A DNA stretch of 6,817 nt, from assembly GCA_937974845.1 (NCBI GenBank), contig CALJVC010000085.1, positions 1 through 6,817 on the forward strand, read 5' to 3'. Position 1 is the stretch's first letter, and the number at the start of each line of letters is the position of its first letter. Below the pieces are notes generated by a model. That model was not told the origin of the DNA, did no database searches, and was given only the letters and a program-made list of their open reading frames with translations. The DNA is from an uncultured Pseudogracilibacillus sp. Lineage in GTDB: Bacteria > Bacillota > Bacilli > Bacillales > Amphibacillaceae. Shown here one piece after another: positions 1-6,125 of the stretch. The translations under genes were made by a program, and so were the position numbers.

Positions 1-220
1 CAAGTGAGACGCGGCGACCCCACCGCGCGCGTCTTTCCGAGAAATTCCTCTTAATTTGATACGCAGCCCACCAACCACGCGCGACTCTCGGGGAAAATCC
101 GTTCCAAGTGAGACGCAGTGACCCCGCCGCGCGCGTCCTTTCGAGTAAATCCTCTTAATTTGAGACGTGGTACACCTACCACGCGCAACTCTCGAAGAAA
201 ATCCGCTCCAAGTGAGACGC
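1..220. repeat. Tandem repeat, 52-bp monomers in 104-bp A-B dimers
   Basis: The motif CAAGTGAGACGC occurs at 1, 105 and 209, exactly 104 bp apart. The two full dimers (1-104 and 105-208) are about 84% identical by hand count, and the third copy breaks off after about 12 bases. Within each dimer the second half is a diverged copy of the first, so there are four 52-bp monomers starting at 1, 53, 105 and 157. Each has a core of five-base arms around an 8-nt loop (10-27, 62-79, 114-131, 166-183). The array is visibly richer in GC than its surroundings and continues off the left edge. Neither 52 nor 104 is divisible by 3, so it is unlikely to encode a repeat protein. I cannot assign it to a named repeat family. 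Mobile intergenic element, structured RNA and protein-binding array are all possible. Confidence 0.9.
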
Positions 221-245
221 CAGACAAGCACCTTACAAATAAATT

Positions 246-293
246 AAAGCGCACGGAATCCAAATAACCTTTGATTCCATGCGCTTCTTTTTT
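246..293 (-). terminator. Rho-independent terminator, probably bidirectional, downstream of the FrnE-like gene
   Basis: Arms 247-260 and 273-286 form a 14-bp stem with a 12-nt loop. The single imperfect position (C254/A279) is a C-A mismatch in plus-strand RNA but a G-U wobble in minus-strand RNA, so the hairpin fits a minus-strand transcript better. A T-rich run follows the stem on the minus strand (TTTAATTTATTT). The plus-strand side also ends in TTCTTTTTT, so it may act in both directions. It lies about 80 nt past the stop of the minus-strand gene at 373, and the 73 bases between hold nothing else I recognise. Confidence 0.75.
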
Positions 294-372
294 GACGCTT
301 GTGACGAGACAAATACACGACGATCATACCCAATCAGTAAAAAAGTAACCGCCCCATCACGAACTTATTCAA

Positions 373-1086
373 TTAAAACTCGCAATCGTCTCCTTCGCAA
401 AACATCGTCTCACAATTCGTTGACTTTCTTAGTAAACGCTCTTCGTCTTCTTTCCAACTTTCCCTTAACACTTCTAAAAATACATCGACCGGCTGATTAC
501 CCGTGAGGGCATATGTTTCGTTAAAAATAAAGAACGGGACACTATCGATTCCAATTTCATGGGCATCGTCTTCGTCCAGTTCAATCGCTCGATTGTATTT
601 ATTAACCGAAAGCAAGTGACTTACTTCCTTAGAATCCAATCCACAATCGCAAGCTAACTGTAACAAAACATCTTTATCGTTGATATTAGCCTTCCCTTTA
701 TCTTCCAAACTAAAAAAGTGATTGAATAATGAATCCACTAATTCCTTTTCTTTACCAATCTTCGTAGCAAACTTGACGAGACGATGGGCATCTCTCGTAT
801 CCGTCCAGGTAAAACCTTCTAAATTCAGTGGTACTTGCAGTTCTTCAGCCTGGGCATATAGCCGTGCCTTCCATTCTTCTAATTCTGAAACGGATACATT
901 ACAAGTCTTCATTAAAAGCTCCTCACAGGAAACATTGGAGCTCTCTGCTTTTTTATGTAGTAGAAAACTTTTAAATTCAACCTTGACATATTCTTGTTGT
1001 TCAAATTGCTCTAAAGCAATTTCAAATTTTCGCTTAGCAAGATAGCATATAGGCGATACAAAATCGCCCCATATTTCTACTCTCAT
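373..1086 (-). CDS. DsbA-superfamily oxidoreductase-like protein, FrnE type, lacking the first active-site Cys
   Basis: This is a 237-residue thioredoxin-fold protein of the FrnE/2-hydroxychromene-2-carboxylate isomerase-like group, probably cytoplasmic because no signal peptide is visible. Family signs are the N-terminal VEIWGDFV strand, a DAHRLVKFA helix near residues 99-107, the SVPFFIFN segment with the expected cis-proline at 174, and the ALTGNQPVDVF ending. FrnE proteins normally carry C-P-x-C after the first strand. Here residues 11-14 read S-P-I-C, with Ser encoded by TCG. A C-terminal C-x4-C (Cys230, Cys235), as described for Deinococcus FrnE, is kept. The start at 1086 is preferred because GAGGTG at 1094-1099 lies 7 nt upstream; ATGs at 1092 and 1101 are too close to it or upstream of it. 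Redox activity by the usual two-cysteine mechanism is doubtful; reduction, isomerisation or a binding role is inference. It is apparently transcribed alone. Confidence 0.85.
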   Translation of the reverse strand: MRVEIWGDFVSPICYLAKRKFEIALEQFEQQEYVKVEFKSFLLHKKAESSNVSCEELLMKTCNVSVSELEEWKARLYAQAEELQVPLNLEGFTWTDTRDAHRLVKFATKIGKEKELVDSLFNHFFSLEDKGKANINDKDVLLQLACDCGLDSKEVSHLLSVNKYNRAIELDEDDAHEIGIDSVPFFIFNETYALTGNQPVDVFLEVLRESWKEDEERLLRKSTNCETMFCEGDDCEF

Positions 1087-1112
1087 GTCCATACACCTCA
1101 TTCATAGAAATC

Positions 1113-1142
1113 ATTCTATCACAGAGAGGCTAGGGCTGCTAA
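1113..1142 (-). promoter_or_regulatory. Putative sigma-A promoter of the FrnE-like gene
   Basis: Read on the minus strand there is an extended -10, TGATAGAAT (TAGAAT at 1113-1118, TG at 1120-1121), with a weak -35 TTAGCA (1137-1142) 18 nt away. The expected start of transcription near 1106 gives a short leader carrying the GAGGTG ribosome binding site. The -10 is convincing and the -35 is only 4 of 6. Confidence 0.5.
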
Positions 1143-1176
1143 GCAGATTGCTCAGGTAAAAAAAGCCTTTTCATAT

Positions 1177-1208
1177 AAAAAAAGAACGCCCACAAAATGT
1201 AGGCATTC
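1177..1208 (-). terminator. fni: Rho-independent terminator of the isopentenyl-diphosphate isomerase gene
   Basis: Arms 1184-1194 and 1198-1208 form an 11-bp stem with a 3-nt loop; minus-strand RNA needs only two G-U wobbles. It is followed on that strand by seven uninterrupted U (1177-1183). It begins 20 nt after the stop codon at 1229, so the isomerase transcript should end here, before the FrnE-like gene's own promoter. Confidence 0.9.
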
Positions 1209-1228
1209 CTTATGCTTTTCGATGCAAC

Positions 1229-2281
1229 TTACTTTCGATCAAGAAGGGACTTCCCCATAATAGAAACCCGATCCGTCGCTTGTAAAGCCGCGATATTCTC
1301 TGCCCCGATTCCGAACATCGTCATCTTCAGTTCAAACTCGAGTTGCTCCATCACCCGGAGCACCGCTTCGCTTGATTCTGTTGCTGCCTTTAACAAGGTT
1401 CGCGCAAAACCAACGAGATCAGCCCCCAAAGTAATCGCCTTCGCTGCATCAAGCCCCGTCTTCATCCCTCCGCTTGCTACTAGAGGAATATTCGGCAGTT
1501 CAGAACGTACCGAAACGAGGCATTCCTTCGTCGGTATCCCCCAACTATTAAAGGCCTCAGCTGCAGCTACCCGTAACGGATCTTCCGAACGTAACTTCTC
1601 GACCTGACTCCAAGAAGTACCCCCAGCACCAGCGACATCAACATAGGCAATCCCTACATCGGCTAACTTTTTAGCTACGGTACCATCGATACCAAAACCG
1701 ACCTCTTTTACTCCAACGGGGACAGATAAACCTTTACAAACTGCTTCAATCTTAGGCAATAAATTTTCAAAGTTTAAATCTCCCTCATCTTGAACGACTT
1801 CCTGTAGGCTATTTAAATGTAGAACAAGGGAATCGGCTTCAGTCATTTCTACAATCCGTCTAGCTTCGTCAACGCCGTAACCGTAATTCAATTGTACAGC
1901 CCCTAAATTCGCAATTAAAGGAACCGATGGCGCATGTTTACGAATAAGAAAAGAATCTTGATAGGCATCGCTCTCTAAAAGAGCCCGGGTAGAACCTAAT
2001 GCAATCGCCCAACCCTTTTCCTCACTAGCCTTGGCCAAATTAATATTAATATCCTCGGCTAACTTGGAACCCCCGGTCATCGAACTAACGAGAAAAGGTG
2101 CCTGAATCGGTTTGTCCAAAAAATTCGTCGATAAATCGATCTTATTAAAATTAATCTCCGGTAATGCATTATGAATAAACTCAATACCTTCAAGCCCCGT
2201 CGTCTTATTAACCCCCTCTACGGCATCGGTCAAACAAAGACGGATATGTTCAGTTTTACGTACATTGATATCTGCTTCCAT
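1229..2281 (-). CDS. fni: Type 2 isopentenyl-diphosphate delta-isomerase (FMN-dependent)
   Basis: This 350-residue protein interconverts isopentenyl and dimethylallyl diphosphate, the C5 units of isoprenoids, using reduced FMN and Mg2+ in the cytoplasm. The length matches the family (about 350). Visible motifs in order are RKTEHIR (8-14), SSMTGG (66-71), ANLGAVQ (124-130), HLNSLQE (155-161) with the substrate and metal residues His155, Asn157, Gln160 and Glu161, VKEVGFG (191-197), AGAGGTSW (217-224) and ASGG (269-272). The TIM-barrel order is intact and no catalytic residue is missing. The ATG at 2281 has AGGAG at 2291-2295, 9 nt upstream. It has its own terminator and no co-transcribed partner. 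The VDVAGAGGTSWS stretch differs from the Bacillus subtilis Fni form as I recall it (VDIGGYGGTNFS), so a different subfamily or transfer is possible. Confidence 0.95.
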   Translation of the reverse strand: MEADINVRKTEHIRLCLTDAVEGVNKTTGLEGIEFIHNALPEINFNKIDLSTNFLDKPIQAPFLVSSMTGGSKLAEDININLAKASEEKGWAIALGSTRALLESDAYQDSFLIRKHAPSVPLIANLGAVQLNYGYGVDEARRIVEMTEADSLVLHLNSLQEVVQDEGDLNFENLLPKIEAVCKGLSVPVGVKEVGFGIDGTVAKKLADVGIAYVDVAGAGGTSWSQVEKLRSEDPLRVAAAEAFNSWGIPTKECLVSVRSELPNIPLVASGGMKTGLDAAKAITLGADLVGFARTLLKAATESSEAVLRVMEQLEFELKMTMFGIGAENIAALQATDRVSIMGKSLLDRK

Positions 2282-2349
2282 CGCTCTAATCTCCTATCTT
2301 ATCGGTAATCAAACATATATCCTTTCTTGTATGGACTTTTCTTATCCTT

Positions 2350-2379
2350 AGTGTACTTGAAAAGGTCCTCTTATGTCCA
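2350..2379 (-). promoter_or_regulatory. Putative sigma-A promoter of the isopentenyl-diphosphate isomerase gene
   Basis: On the minus strand TGGACA (2374-2379, 5 of 6 to consensus) lies 18 nt from TACACT (2350-2355, 4 of 6). This predicts transcription starting near 2343 with a leader of about 60 nt before the isomerase start. Inverted arms GGACTTTTC (2333-2341) and GAAAAGGTCC (2359-2368) flank the -10 and could be an operator or a leader hairpin. Both calls are weak. Confidence 0.35.
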
Positions 2380-2494
2380 TTATTCAAAGAAAACTTCACT
2401 TTTACTTTACTAGCCCTTTCCAAACAAAGATTTCCTATAACAATTTATAGTTTTCAGAAAGTTCATAAGAAATTTATTTTTTTCAATATTTTTA

Positions 2495-2523
2495 TTGACT
2501 TTTCAATTTGGCCGGGATATAAT
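2495..2523 (+). promoter_or_regulatory. Sigma-A promoter for the T-box leader and leuA
   Basis: TTGACT (2495-2500) and a perfect TATAAT (2518-2523) are separated by exactly 17 nt, within AT-rich upstream DNA. Transcription should start near 2530, immediately ahead of the T-box leader. This is the strongest promoter visible in the window. Confidence 0.9.
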
Positions 2524-2529
2524 AGCACA

Positions 2530-2820
2530 TAATTAAATAAACGCGTAAAAGTGATGATTGGAAATAGTAGAAAGCAACATAAGCTTTCAGGGAGCTAGTG
2601 GGTAGTGTGAACTAGTAGTTATGTGCTTTCGAACTCGTCCATGAACTGAGCTGTGAAGTCTTATTAGTAACAGTATTCGGAATTCCACCGTTACCTGGAT
2701 AGATGGTCGTCTTCTGGCCATCGAATATGAGGGAATCAATAGCTTACTATTGATTAACTAGAGTGGTACCGCGAGCTTACAGCCTCGTCTCTATACGTAG
2801 AGACGAGGCTTTTTATTTTA
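2530..2820 (+). promoter_or_regulatory. T-box riboswitch, leucine specifier (CUC), controlling leuA
   Basis: The leader senses uncharged tRNA-Leu and permits read-through into leuA when leucine is scarce. Stem I is formed by GAAAGC/ACATAA upstream pairing with TTATGT/GCTTTC, with an AGTA element at its 5' side. The 3' side then reads GAACTCGTCC at 2631-2640, placing CTC (2634-2636) in the specifier position after the usual GAA. A further hairpin has 9-bp arms at 2734-2742 and 2747-2755, with a CTTA loop. The T-box proper, GAGTGGTACCGCGAG (2761-2775), contains the TGGT (2764-2767) that pairs with the tRNA ACCA end. CGAG at 2772-2775 can pair with CTCG at 2784-2787 to form the antiterminator, which excludes the terminator stem. 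A Leu specifier agrees with the downstream gene. Confidence 0.95.
2781..2814 (+). terminator. T-box regulated terminator ahead of leuA
   Basis: A perfect 13-bp stem (2781-2793 with 2798-2810) has a 4-nt loop and is followed by TTTTATTTTA. Its left arm overlaps the antiterminator partner CTCG at 2784-2787, so the two folds are mutually exclusive, as expected for transcriptional T-box control. Confidence 0.93.
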
Positions 2821-2864
2821 GAGAATAATTTAGAAAGTAAAATATAAAGGGAGTGTTTCATACA

Positions 2865-4436
2865 ATGGCAAAGAAGATTTGGGTGTTCGATACGACATTA
2901 AGAGACGGAGAGCAAGTACCAGGAGCAAAGTTAAATCTACCAGAGAAATTAGAGGTCGCCCATCAATTAAAGAAACTAAACGTCGATATCATCGAAGCCG
3001 GCTTCCCTGCATCCTCACAAGGGGACTTTAATGCCGTACAAGAAGTAGCAAAGCAAGTAGGTAATACCGATGATGTCATGATTACGGCCTTAGCCCGGGC
3101 GGTGAAGTCAGATATCGACTCCGTCTACGAAGCTGTGAAACATGCGGAAAAACCGATGATCCATATGGTGCTAGGCACATCCGATATCCACGTTGAAAAG
3201 AAGTTTAGTAAAACAAAAGAAGAGATTTTACAAACAGGTGTAGAAGCAGTAAAATACGCTAAAACTTTACTTCCAGAAGTCCAATATTCTACAGAGGATG
3301 CGTCACGTTCGGATTTTGAATACTTATGGCAAACAATCGAAGCCGTGATTAAAGCTGGAGCGACGATGATCAACGTACCAGATACGGTCGGTTTCGCTGA
3401 GCCCGATGAGTTCGGTGAATTAATTTACAAATTAAACGATCGGATTAAAAACGTCAATCCCGATGTACTCCTTAGCGTTCACTGCCATAACGATCTAGGC
3501 ATGGCGACGGCCAATACCTTAGCAGCGATTAAAAACGGTGCCGATAAAATTGAAGTAACGATCAACGGTATAGGGGAACGGGCTGGAAATGCCGCCCTTG
3601 AAGAAGTAGTCATGGCCTTAAAGACCCGGAGCGACGTCTACAATGCTTATACAGATATCGTTACGGAGGAAATTATGAATACCTCCCGTCTTGTAAGCTC
3701 CGTCATGGGCTTAGAAGTCCAGGTCAACAAAGCAATTACCGGCGACAACGCCTTCGCTCACTCTTCTGGAATCCACCAGGATGGATTACTGAAATCCCGG
3801 GATGCCTATGAAATCATCGACCCGAAGGATGTTGGTCTAGAGGATATGGAGCTTGTCTTAACCGCTCGTTCTGGACGCCATGCGGTGAAAGCAACCCTAG
3901 AAAAACTTGGCTTCACCGATCTAACAGCGGAAGAATTCGAAGATATTTTCGAACAGTTCCTAACCCTAGCCGATGAGAAAAAAGAAGTCTACAACCATGA
4001 TTTATACGTTATTGTAAAATCCTACTTTGCCGAAACAGAGGCGGAAAACGAAGCGGTTGAACGATTTGCTTCTAACTTCTTCGACCTTGTCGATCTACAA
4101 GTAATTAGTAACCCACAATTTCCATCGGCAAGTATCGAAGTGAGAAAAGGTAATGACATTTTAAAAAGCAGTGCGATCGGAACAGGACCGGTCGATGCCC
4201 TATATACAGCCATCCTTGATATCGTCGATATGGATATTACCTTAATCGAATACCAAATTAGCAGTATTGCCCGAGGTAAAGAAGCCCAGGGTAAAGTAAA
4301 AGTTACCGTCGAACACGAAGGGGAAAAATACACCGCCAATGCTGCCGATACGGATGTCATTAAAGCCAGTGCCCAAGCCTATATTAATGCTGTAAATAAT
4401 ATTGTTGTAGAGAAGCTTCTTCCAGTGATGTCATAA
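2865..4436 (+). CDS. leuA: 2-isopropylmalate synthase
   Basis: The 523-residue enzyme condenses acetyl-CoA with 2-oxoisovalerate to 2-isopropylmalate, the first committed step of leucine synthesis, in the cytoplasm. The catalytic TIM barrel shows DTTLRDGEQ (9-17, metal ligand Asp14), EAGFPASS (44-51), the metal-binding H-x-H of SVHCHNDLG (His206, His208), GIGERAGN (235-242) and SSGIHQDG (300-307). The C-terminal leucine-binding regulatory domain (about 390-523) is complete, including IGTGPVDALY and the DVIKASAQAYINA helix, so feedback inhibition is expected. The ATG at 2865 is chosen because GGGAG at 2849-2853 lies 11 nt upstream; a GTG at 2853 overlaps that site. The gene stands alone: no ilv or other leu gene follows, only a hairpin and convergent genes. 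DGEQVPG and LTARSGRH resemble the Bacteroidota-type LeuA as I recall it more than Bacillus LeuA. Citramalate or homocitrate synthase is less likely given the leucine T-box. Confidence 0.95.
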   Translation: MAKKIWVFDTTLRDGEQVPGAKLNLPEKLEVAHQLKKLNVDIIEAGFPASSQGDFNAVQEVAKQVGNTDDVMITALARAVKSDIDSVYEAVKHAEKPMIHMVLGTSDIHVEKKFSKTKEEILQTGVEAVKYAKTLLPEVQYSTEDASRSDFEYLWQTIEAVIKAGATMINVPDTVGFAEPDEFGELIYKLNDRIKNVNPDVLLSVHCHNDLGMATANTLAAIKNGADKIEVTINGIGERAGNAALEEVVMALKTRSDVYNAYTDIVTEEIMNTSRLVSSVMGLEVQVNKAITGDNAFAHSSGIHQDGLLKSRDAYEIIDPKDVGLEDMELVLTARSGRHAVKATLEKLGFTDLTAEEFEDIFEQFLTLADEKKEVYNHDLYVIVKSYFAETEAENEAVERFASNFFDLVDLQVISNPQFPSASIEVRKGNDILKSSAIGTGPVDALYTAILDIVDMDITLIEYQISSIARGKEAQGKVKVTVEHEGEKYTANAADTDVIKASAQAYINAVNNIVVEKLLPVMS

Positions 4437-4440
4437 AAAG

Positions 4441-4484
4441 AAAGCCTTTAGTCACTTTTTTTCAAAAGTTGGCTAAAGGCTTTT
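4441..4484 (+). terminator. Terminator of leuA, possibly shared with the convergent atoE transcript
   Basis: Arms 4441-4459 and 4464-4483 form about 19 pairs with one bulged T and a TTTC loop, directly after the leuA stop. A T4452-G4472 wobble favours plus-strand RNA. The plus-strand T run after the stem is short (it overlaps the arm at TTTT), whereas on the minus strand TTTCTTTTT follows, so both directions are plausible. I see no other terminator between 4485 and the atoE stop at 4640. Confidence 0.85.
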
Positions 4485-4639
4485 AACGTTAGAATAGTTA
4501 CTAAATTTCTCTAGAAATGAATAACTCCCTTTGTTAACGACAGAAATATATCTTCATTGTTCAAAAGTTGTTAATGTTTGTAATAGATAAATGCATTCCA
4601 TAAATTAAGGACATATCCGATTAATTTAACAAATATTTT

Positions 4640-5962
4640 TTAAAGAAACAAAAGCCCTATTGCAATTGGAAAGAAGGTATAAATTAAAATAATAACAAGA
4701 AATCCCATTATATCTCTCACTTTTAAGCCTGCTATAGCTAATAAGGGCAGGGCCCAAAAAGGCTGTATTAAATTTGTCCAGGCATCTCCCCAAGCAACGG
4801 CAACGGCAGTTTTCGCATTATCTACGCCAATTTGCATACCCGCTTCAACCATAATCGGTCCTTGAACTGCCCATTGTCCACCACCTGATGGAATAAAAAA
4901 GTTTATAATTCCAGCGCTTATAAAAGTAAACAAGGGGAAAGTAAATTCATTTGAAATATTTATAAACCATAAAGACATTTGTTCTGATAGCCCTGAATGA
5001 ACCATCATTCCCATAATACCCGCATAAAAAGGGAATTGAATAATTATGCCTCCTACATTTTTTACCGCCTGATTGACACTATGTAAAAAACGGCGTGGCG
5101 TTCGATGAAACAAAATACCGAGATTCAACATTATAAAGTTGACAATATTTAAGTTTAAATCGAAACCAGCGGTATAAAAATAATAAATAACATAAAGTAA
5201 GCCTAAACCACAAATAATTATCGATAAAACAACACTGTTTTCTAAACGATCAGATGGAGTTTCATTTATATCATCCACTTCTTCCTCTTCTTGGTATTCA
5301 TCGTAATCTAAATGCTGATTTTCCACCTGATTATTATCCCTAGATTTCAAGATCATTCGGTTAACTAATGGAAGCGTTATCAATAATACTAATACAATAA
5401 AAAGATTCGAATGACCAAAGATCGTTTCTGTCACTGGAATTGTACCGATCATATCTACTAAAAAATGATCGTCAGTAGCTATTAATAACGGTATCGAAGC
5501 TGAAAGTCCACCATGCCAAACTAAAAAACCACTATAGGCACTGGCTACAAGAACTCTATATTCAACATTAGGAACTCGTCTAACTAGTTGAATAGATAAA
5601 AGTGCACCAACGACGAGACCAAAACCATAGTTAATTAAGGAGGATACGGCAGTAACGAAGGACACTAACATAACTGCTTGGGTGGGGGTCTTCGCAATTT
5701 TACTAAGCTTAACTAAAGCTTTTTTTACAAAGGGTGTGTTTGCTAAAACATATCCAGTCACTACAATTAAAGCCATCTGCATTGTAAAGGTTAATAAATC
5801 CCAAAAGCCATCGCCCCAGTATCCTATCATTTGGATTGGGGAGTTATTTGTCATAAAGATTCCTGTGATCAATACAATAATAGTTAATAGTATGGCAAAT
5901 AAAAAAGCATCCGGTAAATATCTCTGAACCATTCTATCAAAGAAATTTATAACTAATCGCAA
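4640..5962 (-). CDS. atoE: Short-chain fatty acid transporter, AtoE family
   Basis: This 440-residue polytopic membrane protein has the same length as Escherichia coli AtoE, the family thought to import acetoacetate, butyrate and similar short-chain acids. Hydrophobic segments run throughout. Conserved polar signatures sit between or within them: NYGFGLVVG (111-119), WHGGLSASIPLL (149-160), FFIPSGGGQWAVQGP (355-369) and WGDAWTNLIQPFWALP (391-406). A central hydrophilic loop (about 206-242) is strongly acidic, with a run of four Glu. Translation starts at TTG 5962, supported by AAGGAGG (5970-5976) 7 nt upstream; the first ATG is ten codons later and has no such site. It lies 163 nt downstream of the CoA-transferase subunit gene on the same strand, with a hairpin between. 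Uptake followed by CoA activation is the natural reading; exact substrate is inference. Confidence 0.93.
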   Translation of the reverse strand: MRLVINFFDRMVQRYLPDAFLFAILLTIIVLITGIFMTNNSPIQMIGYWGDGFWDLLTFTMQMALIVVTGYVLANTPFVKKALVKLSKIAKTPTQAVMLVSFVTAVSSLINYGFGLVVGALLSIQLVRRVPNVEYRVLVASAYSGFLVWHGGLSASIPLLIATDDHFLVDMIGTIPVTETIFGHSNLFIVLVLLITLPLVNRMILKSRDNNQVENQHLDYDEYQEEEEVDDINETPSDRLENSVVLSIIICGLGLLYVIYYFYTAGFDLNLNIVNFIMLNLGILFHRTPRRFLHSVNQAVKNVGGIIIQFPFYAGIMGMMVHSGLSEQMSLWFINISNEFTFPLFTFISAGIINFFIPSGGGQWAVQGPIMVEAGMQIGVDNAKTAVAVAWGDAWTNLIQPFWALPLLAIAGLKVRDIMGFLVIILIYTFFPIAIGLLFL

Positions 5963-5969
5963 AACTATT

Positions 5970-5976
5970 CCTCCTT
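5970..5976 (-). promoter_or_regulatory. Strong ribosome binding site fixing the TTG start of atoE
   Basis: AAGGAGG on the minus strand, 7 nt before TTG at 5962. The consensus match and ideal spacing decide for the uncommon TTG start over a downstream ATG. Confidence 0.85.
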
Positions 5977-6076
5977 TGCAACGGTTATAATTTTATATTG
6001 AGATAAATCTTCCGATTACCATTAAATACTTATATATACGGACTGATATTATAATAAATAACCTTTATGAGATATG

Positions 6077-6115
6077 AAACAGATTGAATGGACGATAACC
6101 GCACTCAATCTGTTT
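6077..6115 (-). terminator. Hairpin between the CoA-transferase subunit B gene and atoE, weak terminator or processing stem
   Basis: AAACAGATTGA (6077-6087) pairs perfectly with TCAATCTGTTT (6105-6115) over 11 bp. The next position (A6088/C6104) is a mismatch in plus-strand RNA but a U-G wobble in minus-strand RNA, and two further pairs follow. The hairpin begins 10 nt after the stop at 6126. On the minus strand only UUUCAUAU follows, so termination may be incomplete and could lower atoE expression relative to the CoA-transferase. A TATAAT at 6048-6053 on the minus strand might be the -10 of an extra atoE promoter, but no good -35 accompanies it. Confidence 0.55.
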
Positions 6116-6125
6116 TAAAATTACT

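Noticed and set aside
1..220. CRISPR array
   Set aside because: Regular spacing at 52/104 bp suggested it, but the whole unit is repeated; there are no unique spacers between short identical repeats and no cas genes.
51..263. Minus-strand open frame of 70 codons across the repeat array
   Set aside because: It starts at a TTG inside the terminator stem without a convincing ribosome binding site, and it runs through repeats whose 52- and 104-bp periods change frame from copy to copy. Openness of the frame reflects GC-rich composition.
2853..2864. GTG start four codons upstream of the leuA ATG
   Set aside because: The GTG overlaps the GGGAG ribosome binding site itself, so it cannot use it; the ATG at 2865 is well placed.
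4485..4639. Small gene or RNA between the leuA terminator and the atoE stop
   Set aside because: The 155-bp AT-rich stretch shows no ribosome binding site with a plausible frame, no strong hairpin and no clear promoter.
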